Source of the DNA: Nilaparvata lugens
Taxonomy: Eukaryota > Arthropoda > Insecta > Hemiptera > Delphacidae
DNA length: 64,000 nt
Assembly (NCBI RefSeq): GCF_014356525.2
Contig: NC_052504.1
Span: forward strand, 65,629,114-65,693,113
Direction of reading: 5' to 3'
The notes under the pieces are model-generated. The model was not told the origin of the DNA. It worked only from the letters and a program-made list of their open reading frames with translations, and ran no database searches. Position numbers and translations under genes: made by a program. Below are positions 52,829 through 62,514 of this stretch, one piece after another; position 1 is the first letter of the stretch, and each line of letters begins with the position of its first letter.

Positions 52829-53553
52829 CTATATTGAGCTTGTTGACTTAGCAGGGCTCCCCAAAGTGAGAGGCAAGGCAAAGTCAGTGTTTTCAGCATA
52901 TTTGGGAGACAACTGTGACATAATCCTCCCATTTTCCCTCCAAGTCACTCTTCCATCACTTGACCACACATTCTTAAAACCTAATCTATCAACGATGCTT
53001 TTCAACAACCAGCGTCTTTTTTGAGTGAGATCCTCATCTATGACGATGCCGGTTCCTTTCAATTTACGCCTATTCGAGATGACAGCGTGACGGACCTGAT
53101 AGCTGATGAACTTCACTAGTAGCTGTCGAGACCTAGGTCGCGCACCAGTAGCCACCACCTCAGCGTGCGTCGATCTCCGTCCTACGCGATGACATCGGTC
53201 AATGTCAGCTGGCACGATTGATAAACTAAGCTTATCATTTATTAGGACTGCCACAGCGTCCACGGACATATCCTCACCGTCGGTCTCAGGAAGCCCCGAA
53301 ATACGGACGTTGTTTCTCCTCTGGTATTGTGCCAAATCGTCCAGACGGTCATCATAGTTTTGCTGTAGATGCGTGAGTTGGCCCTTGAGTAGCTTCACCT
53401 CACCCTGGCGAGAGCCGCCTCCAGTTTGCTCGCCATTGCAACGCCGATCGTCTCACACAGACGAGTCTCCAGTCTAGCAGCGAAGCGGTCGACGAAATCA
53501 TCTTTCAAAAGCAGCGCCTCTAGAGCCTCGGTTATTTGTTTTTGCGTCGCCAT
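52829..53553 (-). pseudogene. LINE ORF1, L1-type RNA-binding protein, one frameshift
   Basis: Starts MATQKQITEALEALLLKDDF at 53553; frame break near 53400; then LDDLAQYQRRNNVRISGLPE, VAVLINDKLSLSIVPADIDR, CHRVGRRS, QLLVKFISYQVRHAV and IDEDLTQKRRWLL. QYxRRxNxRIxGxPE followed by DIxxxHRxG is the transposase-22/L1 ORF1p RRM-type signature seen in insect LINEs, an RNA chaperone in the RNP. Confidence 0.8.
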
Positions 53554-53968
53554 GGCAACAGGAATTCTATCGGTACTCGAGGAGCAAGACGAAGAGGAGG
53601 CAGTTCTGCTCGTCTCCCCTCTCTTTTGTCGATTCGGTTGCTGCTGCTGCTTCTGATTATGATGACTTTGCTGCTTTGCTGCTGAAGTTTAGCCGTTGGA
53701 TTGATAGGCTTATCTTTTTAGTAAATTGAATAACTTTATTGAAAATCGATATTTTCAGAATTTTTTTGTTTTAATAGATCAATAATACGTTCATAGGAAT
53801 GAAGAATCTATCCTATGAATCTCATGGATTTATCTCTTACCAAATTTGAAACGTTCTGTCCCAAAAATTTAAACTTTAGCGCTCATAACTCAAAAAGTAA
53901 CGATCAGAAAGAATATGTTTTCCTGAGAAAACTTTTTAATTTTGATAGCTTGATGATATACAAATTGA

Positions 53969-54805
53969 AAAATCTGGTGTGGCGCACTCACACTACTTTC
54001 CTTACCGTTATGAAAATTGATCACCTGACGCTAGTGTTCACGAGCATCTCAAGTCTACTAATAAATAATTCTAACATCTGAGCCAGCTGGTGACAGGACA
54101 ATAGCGCTGCAGACACACGAAGTCTGCTATCTCTTCATAGTGAATGATTTAATAGAATCAACAGTTGCCAACAGTTTGCAATTGAATAATCTTATTTTCT
54201 CGAATTTCGAGCTTATTTTCAATTTTAAGAGAAAATGTTACTGGACATTAATTGTAGAGATTTTTATGCTCAATCTTTTCCATGAAATTAAAATTTTTTG
54301 TTTAAATTGTATCTGAAGCCTGATAATTGAGAATCTAAAATCAAACTTTGCATAGATGGGGCGGTGCTCCTGAAATTTTTACAGATATGGGACTTGTGGC
54401 AGTTGATAGAGCTTATCAATGACTTTTAAAAGTATGAATTTGATCAAAATCGTTGGAGCCGTTTTCGAGAAAATCGCGAAACATTTTGACAACATTTTTG
54501 CCATTTCAGCCGCCATCTTGAATTGCATTTGATCGAAATTGTTCGTGTCGGATCCTTATAGTGTAAAGACCTTAAGTTCCAAATTTCAGGTCATTCCGTT
54601 AATTGGGAAATGAGATATCGTAAACACAGACGCACATACATACACTCATATACACACACACACATACAGACCAATACCCAAAAACCACTTTTTTGGACTC
54701 AGGGGACCTTGAAACGTATAGAAATTTAGGAATTGGGGTACCTTAATTTTTTTTTCGGAAAGCAATACTTTCCTTACCTATGGTAATAGGGCAAGGAAAG
54801 TAAAA
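53969..54805. mobile_element. Non-autonomous element, copy of 49.0-50.85 kb family
   Basis: CTGGTGTGGCGCACTCACAC at the left and TTACCTATGGTAATAGGGCA..AGGAAAGT at the right. Interrupts the foldback right arm between GAAAAA and TATCACCAG; the uninterrupted order is seen at 7380-7440. Contains CACACACATACA repeats at 54650. Confidence 0.7.
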
Positions 54806-54849
54806 ATATCACCAGTAGAAAGTTTATTTTTTGCCTTTGCACAACCTTA

Positions 54850-55314
54850 ATGTGGTTATATGAATCATAATCAGTATAAAAGGATGAGCAAAATTTGGAA
54901 TCGCTCTGTTTTTTTTTGGTAAAGTTATTTATTTTTTCATCATTTTTATTGTGTTCTTGTTTATTGTTTATTCCTACCATTGTAGAAATGTAGTTTTGTA
55001 TGTATTGGTGTGTGTGTGTGTGCGTGCATGATTGATACTTCTTGAATGTAACTAAAATATCTGACTCCTGCTTGCCCTCAAATCAGCTTGCCACTTTGCA
55101 AATCAGTATTTTATTTCATCAATATTGTTTGTTTTTTTTGTATAGTTTTCTCTTTATTTGATACATGATTTTTATTAATATGATATATGATTCTCTTTAA
55201 TGATAATAGTATTTTGCCTGAAATGAGTTACTTATTTTTTAATTATAATGATTATTTATTAGTTTTAATTTTAATGCTAGAATTTTACTTATTATTGAAA
55301 CTTTTGTTGAATTA
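54850..55314. other. Intergenic or 3' flank of the LRR gene
   Basis: AT-rich with a GTGTGTGTGTGCGTGC tract at 55008-55027. No gene seen. Confidence 0.5.
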
Positions 55315-55601
55315 TAATAGAATAGTCAACAAACGTGCTATGAAGTAACTATTTTTTTGTGATTTACTGTTTATAGAGACTTCCATTGTAGTATTGTCAT
55401 AACAAAAATATTGTAATTATCGTATGGTACTTTCTATTGTCATTTAATTGGTAAAAAGTGTAATTATTGTATTTTATAATTATTGTCTTGATGAAATAAA
55501 CATCTATTCTATTCCTTTCAGATACTGTTGCTGGTGAGTGGTGAGATAATATCTCACATAATAGAGATAATATCACAATATTATTGTGATATCTATCCAT
55601 A

Positions 55602-55740
55602 ATGCAAACACTGGGATATCTATCCATCTTATATCTATCCATGTGCAAAACACATATTTTTTGTCAAAAAATATCACTTTTTAAGGGGATCACTTAAAAT
55701 AGGTAAGTGATATTTTTTGACAAAATCCCAGTGTTTTCAT
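55602..55740. mobile_element. Short inverted-repeat element, 3' of the LRR gene
   Basis: AAACACTGGGAT/ATCCCAGTGTTT-like ends and AAAAAATATCACTT/AAGTGATATTTTTT inner arms. Present in both long-repeat copies. Confidence 0.6.
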
Positions 55741-56326
55741 TACTCTATTCTTCTAGTAAACATTTATAATTGAAAACTACTGCTATTATTTGAACTTCTC
55801 GTTTTAAAAGTTGCCTGATTCATTGCGTTGTATAGGATCATTTCCATACCGCTGCAATGGTTCCATACTGTGCTTCGCAATCGCTTCCTGTTCTACTGAG
55901 CATTAACTCTAACAGAAACTGTAAACAAATAATCAATTCTCATCGGAGTGTTCACATAATTTACCGTTGATTCTACGTTTCTTCAAGGTTTCTGTTTTTG
56001 CTAATTAGAACAGAAACTCATTGGAAGGCACTTCAAACCTGTACCGGTACCTATGTTCTGTCCTTAAACAATTAGCAAATCATTATACTACTGTATCCTC
56101 ATCTCACTATCCTTTATCACATCAAGTACCCTGAAGCACTATAATAGAACGCTGTTGAATTTTTCAAATATGATTGGAAGGTTCTTAAAAAGTTTGTCAT
56201 TTCTTAAAAATGAATTCTCTACAGAAAGAAATATTAATCCATTATAAATTATTAAATAATTCATCTTAAATCTATTACGAAGCGTGGATGAGCAACAAAA
56301 ATTAATTGTACTTACAAGCAATATAT

Positions 56327-56510
56327 TTATACTTGGGCCATGATTCTTGGTATGCGACTCATAAAAGGAATTACATCGTAATCAATAGAAATCTTCAGAG
56401 TTAGTACATTACTTGGAAAGCCAACCCTTTCGTAAGCCAATTTCTGGACGGCACTTGAACATCCGAATAGTTTCAGATTTCTTAGTTCCTTGCAATATTC
56501 GACCAACATC
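56327..56510 (-). CDS. Terminal exon of an LRR (FBXL-like) gene, copy 1
   Basis: Acceptor TTTTTCCAG|G on the minus strand; encodes MLVEYCKELRNLKLFGCSSA and PRIMAQV then stop (56327-56329). Joins in phase with the exon at 57202-57333, giving TGYGIRMLVEYCKELRNL, a continuous run of the C-containing leucine-rich repeats found in F-box/LRR (FBXL, AMN1-like) proteins, substrate adaptors of SCF ubiquitin ligases. No F-box is visible because the 5' exons are outside the window, so the family is provisional. Confidence 0.75.
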
Positions 56511-57201
56511 CTGGAAAAATTGAGTTCATGGCTTGAAAGAGAGATTTTTCAAATCAGCTTCTCTAAGGCGGGCCTTAGAGAAGGCATGCAGATACTCGGT
56601 TTAAACGGAGAAATGTCAGCTGTTCGTTTAAACCCCGTATGGAACACATTATGATAAACTAGTAATGCATATCTACAAATAAACGAGTTTAGCATTAAAC
56701 GTAGTGTTAGCATAAGGCCCTAAGATAAGATGTAAGCTAGATAGTATAATACAGATTGTATTTCATTTAAAATATTGTTAATTTACATACTTGAGTATTT
56801 AATTTAATGAACTGATTAATTTAGAAATATATGTATGATTTTGTAGTCATTCTTTTCAAATGAAAAATGACGGCATGATATTCTATAATTTACAAATAAA
56901 ATATTAAAATAGACATCCTACGATGTCTCAATTTTTTAAATCACAAGAATACTAAGTAGGTACCTGTTAGTACGAGTATGTATAAACGTATGTATAGACC
57001 TCAATTCTTCGAATTCCTTCATAGCTTAAATCCTTTCATGAAATTATACGGTTTTTCATAATCCTACTCTTACTCACAAAAAAATACTAAGAGTAGAAAA
57101 TATTATAATTATTACAGAATTTATTACTAGTCAAGTCAAACTATATTTTTAAGCCGTCTCACATGCAGAAAATGAGACATTTCAACATTAAAATGATTTA
57201 C

Positions 57202-57333
57202 CTGATGCCATAACCTGTGATCCGAGTACAATAACTAACATCCAGGTTTCGCAATTTGAAGTTGCAATGTGATAATGTTTCCATTGTAGAATCACAAATG
57301 CAATCCATCCCAGACAGATTCAATGTGTGAAGA
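57202..57333 (-). CDS. Penultimate exon of the LRR (FBXL-like) gene
   Basis: Acceptor TTTTTTTCAG|T and donor CAG|GTAAAT on the minus strand. Encodes LHTLNLSGMDCICDSTMETL and KLRNLDVSYCTRITGYGI: two cysteine-containing LRRs (LxxLDVSYCTRITGxGI). The next upstream exon is not found between here and the LINE and may lie beyond the window. Confidence 0.75.
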
Positions 57334-57451
57334 CTGAAAAAAACGAGCACATTATAAACAGTTACTGAAAGACTGAAACCAAAACCTACCAGCACCTTAC
57401 TCTAGTGTTAATACACATCATAAATTAATTTCACGGACGTAGACGATAACC

Positions 57452-57840
57452 ATGTTCATACCGTTCATAACGGTCAGTCCTCGAATAACGGGAAAGGCAA
57501 CTGTAAGCATAATACTAAAAGCTAGAGCTAAAAAAACAACAATTTCCTATAAACCGTTTCTAAATAATCCTGGAGATAACAGAAAAGAAAGAATAGGAGA
57601 GGTGGTGGATGCTTTTAATGAATATTTTTTGCAATGTTGGGAGAAAGTTAGCTGCATAGTTGCTTTCCTCGTCACATGAAAAACTCAATCAGGGTAAATC
57701 TTTGGGTACAAATTTACAGTTTCAACTGCAGCCTGTCACGGAGGATCAACTCATAAAAATTGTTAAAGATATGCGCGGTTTCTCAGCCCCAAGTATTGAC
57801 GAGATCAATGCGAGCTTGATTAGAGACAATATTAACATTC
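57452..57840 (+). pseudogene. LINE RT N-terminal fragment
   Basis: Plus strand: EVVDAFNEYFLQCWEK, then after a frameshift LQFQLQPVTEDQLIKIVKDM and SAPSIDEINASLIRDNI. This is the VAxAFNxYF..F.L.PVTExEL..II..M....APGID.I segment that precedes the RT fingers. Truncated at a GTTCA microsatellite. Confidence 0.65.
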
Positions 57841-57843
57841 TCC

Positions 57844-57872
57844 TTAGTTCAGTTCAGTTCAGTTCAGTTTCA
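57844..57872. repeat. (GTTCA)n microsatellite
   Basis: GTTCAGTTCAGTTCAGTTCA at the end of the LINE fragment. Confidence 0.85.
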
Positions 57873-58004
57873 GTTCTTCGCCACAGTCAATTGACCGGGG
57901 AATTGTCAAGTTTTATTATTATCTCAATATCAAAATTTGATATAAATAAAAAAAATATTTATTTATTTTTAATATAAATAATCTAATTGTCAAATCTTAA
58001 TAGT

Positions 58005-61000
58005 TTATTTTCGCAAGTGCTGGAAAGTATGTTCCTCTGTGTATTCAGAAACTGCATAATATGGCCTTACAATCAAGTATTTTTTTAATTCTGAGACAAA
58101 TAATTTTTTGCTCTCAATAGTTTTGAGATGTAGCGGGAGAAGGTTGAAGAATCGTGATCCTGTGCAAATTGGAGATCTTCGAAATTTATCTAGTCGGTGC
58201 CGAGTGATATTCATATTGGTCTTATTTCTTGTGTTGCAGCTATGTTGATTGCCTCTTAAAGGTGGATTTGAGTTTTTTGCTAGTATTATAGTTTCCAAGA
58301 TGTATATAGATATTACTGTAAAAATTCTGTTTTCCAGAAACAGAGGCCTGCAGTGCTCAATTACATTCGTTTGAAAAATTGTTCTTATTGCCTTTTTTTG
58401 TATTCTAAGTATTTGGTCAAGACAGTTTTGGGGTGCAGCTCCCCAGGCAACAACCCCATATCGCAGGTGCGAAGTAAACAGCGAATAGTAAGCAGTTAGA
58501 GCCGTTTTTTCATCCGTGGTATTTCTTATTCGTCGTATCACATAAAGTGCTGAGGATAATTTCTTAGATAAGTAGTCGCAATGCTGTTTCCAGCTCAAGT
58601 TCTTATCGACCATCACACCAAGAAACTTAGTAGAGCCCACCGCCAGCATGCTGTCCTCTCTCAACTCCTCATCCTCTCTATTGCAGTTGTTTGGTGTGAA
58701 GTTGATGAGCGTTGTCTTTTTCTTGTTGATATTGAGTTTCAGACTATTGCAGATTGATGTGGCTTCTTCAAATGCTAGGCTAACTCCACTATTGTTTGCT
58801 TTCTGATTGGTAGGTAAAATAATGGTAGTATCGTCAGCAAAAAGGATGCACGTTTTGTTTTCTGTGAGTAGCTCTGGGAAATCATTAATATAAATAAGGA
58901 AAAAAGAGGTCCTAAGATTGACCCCTGAGGTACTCCCCTAGTGACTTTCTTCATAGATGAGTGGATGTTTTGTAAGCTTGTTTCGTTCTGGTATAATATG
59001 TCCACGTATTGAAATCTCTCAGAGAAATAATTCTGGATCCAACGTAAGGCCAGTTCGCTTATGTTGAGCTGTCTGAGCTTAGAAATCAGTATATTTTGGT
59101 CAAGATTATCGAAAGCTTTTTGGAGGTCCAGAAATAGTCCTGATGCTATCCTTTTATCCTCCCAGATCTCATTTATTGTGCTGCATAAGTCGGCTATAGC
59201 TGTGTTAGTACTCCGCCCCTTCCTAAACCCATGTTGGAAACTTGTTATCAGTTTATTATTCTCCAGATGGTTGACTAACTGATCGTAAACTGTTCGTTCC
59301 AGAAGTTTTGATACAATGGGCAGGTTGGCTATCGGCCTATAATTGTTAGGATCTTGTTTGTCTCCCTTTTTGTGTGTGGGATGTACCTTGGCTATCTTTA
59401 ATTTCGTGGGTAAGGCTGCTTGACTAAGAGAAGAATTTATAATATGTAATATGGGCTTGATTATTTCTTTTTTACAGTATCTTATCATCCTTCCCGATAA
59501 CTCGTCAAATCCAGTTGAGTTATTTGATTTAAGTCTATTGAAAAGAATGTCCAAATGAGACTGTGTAATTCTTTTGAATGTTAAGAGAGCTGGTATGTTT
59601 TTGTTTGGAACTATTTGAGTACTATTCTGTTGGTTAGGATGAGGGTTTGGTGTTGTAAACTGTTCATTGAAAATATTACTGATCAAGTGTGGATCCATAA
59701 TTTGATTGCCCTTGTCAACAAGGCTGATGTTTTTGGAATGACTGCACTGCTTGTTCCGCTCTTTATTTACATGTTTCCAAATTGCTTTCGTTTTATTATC
59801 AGACTGCATGATTTTGGTTATGGCATGTTGTTTTCTTCTCTTTTTCACTTCCATATCATAGATTTGTTTAGATTCTTGGTACTTTATTTTATCATTAGTT
59901 GATCCTGTAAGTGTATATCTGTCTTGGTCTTGTTTTAAATGGGCTTTCAATTGGATAATTTTGCTGTCCCAAAATATGGCTTTCTTAGTTGTATTAATCT
60001 TTTTTGATATCCTGGGCATAATCTGGTCAAGAGAATTGCGCATTATCCTTAAAAAGTTGTTATATTTCATCTCAACAGAGGCTGGTGTGTATACTGATTC
60101 CCAGTTTGTTGATTTTAGTAGATTTTTTAAATCAGACAGTTTTGCATTTGAAGAATTTCGAGAGTATTGAAATGTTGGTTCCTGGGCTCTGTTCTTATTT
60201 TTTATTTTACATATTAAATGGTGATGATCGGATATAGCTGAGCTTTCTGCTAGAACGTGTATGTCTTCCTTCTGTATGTTTGTGTAGCAGCCATCAATAC
60301 TGGATGCTGTGCTCTGAGTTTTCCTTGTTATAGGAATGTCACAAATCCGGCACCCATATTCAATCAGTAAATTTTGCAGGTCTTTTACTCCTTGGTTGTC
60401 TGTTTTTAAAATATCAAAATTCGCATCCCCCAAAATAACAATATGATTATTATTTCTTGCTTGGTGCTGTAGAAGATGGGCTAATTTTTCTAAGAATATA
60501 GCTGTTGTGCTAGCACTTGGGGACCGATAAGTTCCTATCAGAATGAGGTTACGAGATCCATATTTCAACTTCATTGCTACAGTTTCAAAGATTTGTTCAG
60601 CTGGCTCACTTAAATCACCTAGTTGAATCTTTTCAATCTCCAAAGATATGTCATTTTTTACGAATAGTGCAATGCCACCCCACATTTTTTCTGACCGGCA
60701 GTACTCACTTAACAGTCTATATCCTTCAATATTTGTTATATTTAATTGCTCAAATCTCAAACCATGTTCCGAAATGATCAATATGTCTGGAGAATATTTG
60801 TCTATCTCGATAAGCAGTCTGTCTAGTTTACTTTGCAGTCCTCTTTGGATGTTGAGATGGAATATTGTTAATGGTCTATTATATCTAGGTGAGTTTTTTG
60901 TTATTCTATCATTCCTATTCTTATGGTCCTGCTTATTGTTTCTATGAGGATGAGTCTTTTGTCTGTCTATTGCATTTGCTTGATAATCTGCACAAGATTC

Positions 61001-61018
61001 ACTGGCACTTATAAAAAA
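58005..61018 (-). pseudogene. LINE ORF2: APE endonuclease + reverse transcriptase, one frameshift
   Basis: Open in the -1 frame relative to ORF1 from its last codons onward. Linker FISASESCADYQANAIDRQ, then endonuclease PLTIFHLNIQRGLQSKLDRL, ILIISEHGL, IVILGDANFDIL, SSAISDHHHLIC. RT: STGFDELSGRMI, NNYRPIANLPIVSKLLER, FQHGFRKGRSTNTAI, LFLDLQKAFDNLD, RGVPQGSILGPLF, FADDT (58827-58841), KFLGVMVDKNLSWKQH, and tail HLRYGVVAWG. About 1,000 codons. The only break is in the 6-base A/T run at 58900-58905. No Met codon precedes the endonuclease core. Confidence 0.85.
61009..61018 (-). promoter_or_regulatory. Putative -1 ribosomal frameshift site (T_TTT_TTA then TAA)
   Basis: On the minus strand the ORF1 codons end TTT TTA TAA. 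The heptamer T_TTT_TTA (61012-61018) has the canonical X_XXY_YYZ form in the zero frame and directly precedes the stop; the -1 frame continues as ORF2. A missing T in this run would give the same picture as a simple ORF1-ORF2 fusion. Confidence 0.5.
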
Positions 61019-62452
61019 TTATTTGATCTGCTATTATATGATTCCAAATTTGAAACTCCAAAGCAGCCAATTTCTACACTATTTACTCTATTTACATGTG
61101 ATTTACTAAGCCCAGTAACATCCTTATTGGTTCTTTTTCCAATAACGTGTCTTGTAATAAGTTTCCTCAACTTCTCTTTTCCACTAATCTTGTTCAAATG
61201 TAGGCCATGCCGAGTATAGTCTCCTCTTTCGAATTTCGCTAGGTCCAATATATCTATATCATCAGTACGAGATATTGCCCTGGTCAGCCATTCATTAAAT
61301 TTCGTGACTTGAAAGTTCATTTGTGGTCTGTCATATCTACAGGGTACAGTACATATTGATAGATTCGTTCGTTTTGCAGTTTCAAAAACAGGTTGCAGGT
61401 CAATTTGAGTTTTATGTCTCGTGCACTCGTCGTCCATATCATTGGTTCCGGCCATTACCAAAACTCTGTCTTCAAAATCAAAGTCTTTTGTCATTTGAGC
61501 CAAGTCACGTGTTACTGCTTTGAAATTTCCGCCAGGTTTAGCAACCACTGTCACTTCAAAGTCATCATTTCGCAGATCGTTGTTCAGATCCCATCCCAGG
61601 TCCCTACCGTGACTGTCGGCCATCACCAACAATTTTCTCCTTCTTTTTTCTTCTTATGAGTTTTCTTAGTTTCATTACAAACTCTATCAATTTTGTCGTC
61701 CGCCTCCGTGTTACCGCTCTGAAAGATTCTGAAAGAGTTATCTGTCGGTACTGTAATGAGATTCTGTTGTCGGCACTGGGCTGTGCTGCCTGGTGAATAG
61801 AATGATTTTAGGTCTTTTATCTCTAGATCGAGTGTTTCTTTCTCATTTTTTAAAGTGGAGTTCTCAGCTTCCAGCACCTCTATACTAATCTTCATGCGAT
61901 CAGTTACCTCCCTGCACTCTATTAGCTGCTTGTCCACCTCAATGCAATGGTTCAACGCATCATTCCATTGCTGTCTCAATACAGCCATCTGTTCAATCAA
62001 GTCTAGATTTTCTTTTTCAATGAATCAATGCATGTGTTATTGTTTAAATTCAATTCATTCGATTCATTTGGACCAGGGTGGAGGGAAGAATTTAAATTTA
62101 TCGGAGTGCTGCAATCAGTATCCGTCGGTACACCAGAAACGGAGGACAGAACATTATCCGTATCGTTGAGAGAGTCGAAGTCGTCAACAATAGTTGTCTC
62201 TTCATTAAGAGAGTCTTCGCCGATATAATCGGATCTGTTGTCAGGAGGGGGGTGATTATGTGAGATTGACTGACTCATTTCTACTATCTTTGTTATTTCC
62301 CCGTCTGTTTTCAAAGCAGCCTTACATTTTTTGTTTAAGCAACGCCATTGGCGTAAACCAGCAGCATTAATATTTGTAAACCTGTAAGTAAAATAGCGAA
62401 AAGTCAACTTAGGGTTTCCCTTATTAGTTCTCCCTATTATGAAATCCTCCAT
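61009..62452 (-). pseudogene. LINE ORF1: FLYWCH zinc finger + coiled coil + SGNH esterase, two small breaks
   Basis: From ATG 62452: FLYWCH-type finger, residues about 10-70 (LTFRYFTYRF, QWRCLNKKCKAAL, SHNHPP, i.e. C-x4-C and H-x-H ligands); acidic linker; coiled coil about residues 150-230 (VLEAENSTLKNEKETLDLEI); basic KKTHKKKKEG; then an SGNH hydrolase with MADSHGRDL (nucleophile Ser, 61.61 kb), VLVMAGTNDMDD (Asn block, 61.44 kb) and RHGLHLNKISGKEKL (catalytic His block, 61.2 kb). In CR1-type elements the ORF1 esterase is thought to aid RNP or membrane interaction. The breaks near 62013 and 61645 are consistent with loss of one base in A/T runs. Confidence 0.85.
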
Positions 62453-62514
62453 TGCAATCCTCTCTTGTAATCAGAGTATCAATAGTAAACCTCAATTAGG
62501 TATGTCCTGAGATT

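Larger units (their letters stand above)
51041..53640 (-). mobile_element. LINE with ORF1 and endonuclease but without an RT core
   Basis: Minus strand: ORF1 start about 53553, inter-ORF region, endonuclease pieces 52019-51235, then an RT C-terminus (YHLRPSIIYDNDRP, FIYVSNKLMNSLPRDF) at 51235-51041. The whole RT core is missing between the endonuclease and this tail (junction about 51250), so it is an internally deleted copy. Confidence 0.75.
48145..54850. mobile_element. Foldback element (same family as 6.9 kb) split by nested insertions
   Basis: Left arm 48145-48460 (AAAGGCTAAAAAA, CTCAGGAAAAAAATTTTTCC, GAGATATGAGCGCC) and right arm 53703-53968 plus 54806-54845 (TTTTTGCCTTTGCACAACC) are inverted copies that would join into a unit of about 560 bp. 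About 5.2 kb of other elements lies between the arms, and a further 0.84-kb element splits the right arm. Confidence 0.75.
55315..56805. repeat. Long direct repeat, copy 1 (contains the terminal LRR exon)
   Basis: From TAATAGAATAGTCAAC onward it matches 62515-64000 (window end) nearly base for base; offset 7,200 bp at the start and 7,195 after small indels. The visible indels are one A near 55331 and 4 bp (GGTA) near 55700. Confidence 0.95.
57940..62514 (-). mobile_element. Nearly full-length LINE (CR1-like) with FLYWCH-esterase ORF1
   Basis: Minus strand, about 4.6 kb: short leader (about 62 bp), ORF1 (62452-61009), ORF2 (about 61018-58005), short AT-rich 3' UTR ending near 57940. The esterase ORF1 and the FADD-type RT point to the CR1 group of non-LTR elements. 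The 5' junction coincides with the start of the long host repeat at 62515. Few lesions, so a young insertion. Confidence 0.85.

Noticed and set aside
55397..55648. 83-codon minus-strand ORF (also at 62596-62847)
   Set aside because: Falls in the 3' flank and in a hairpin element, low complexity; present twice only because the region is duplicated.
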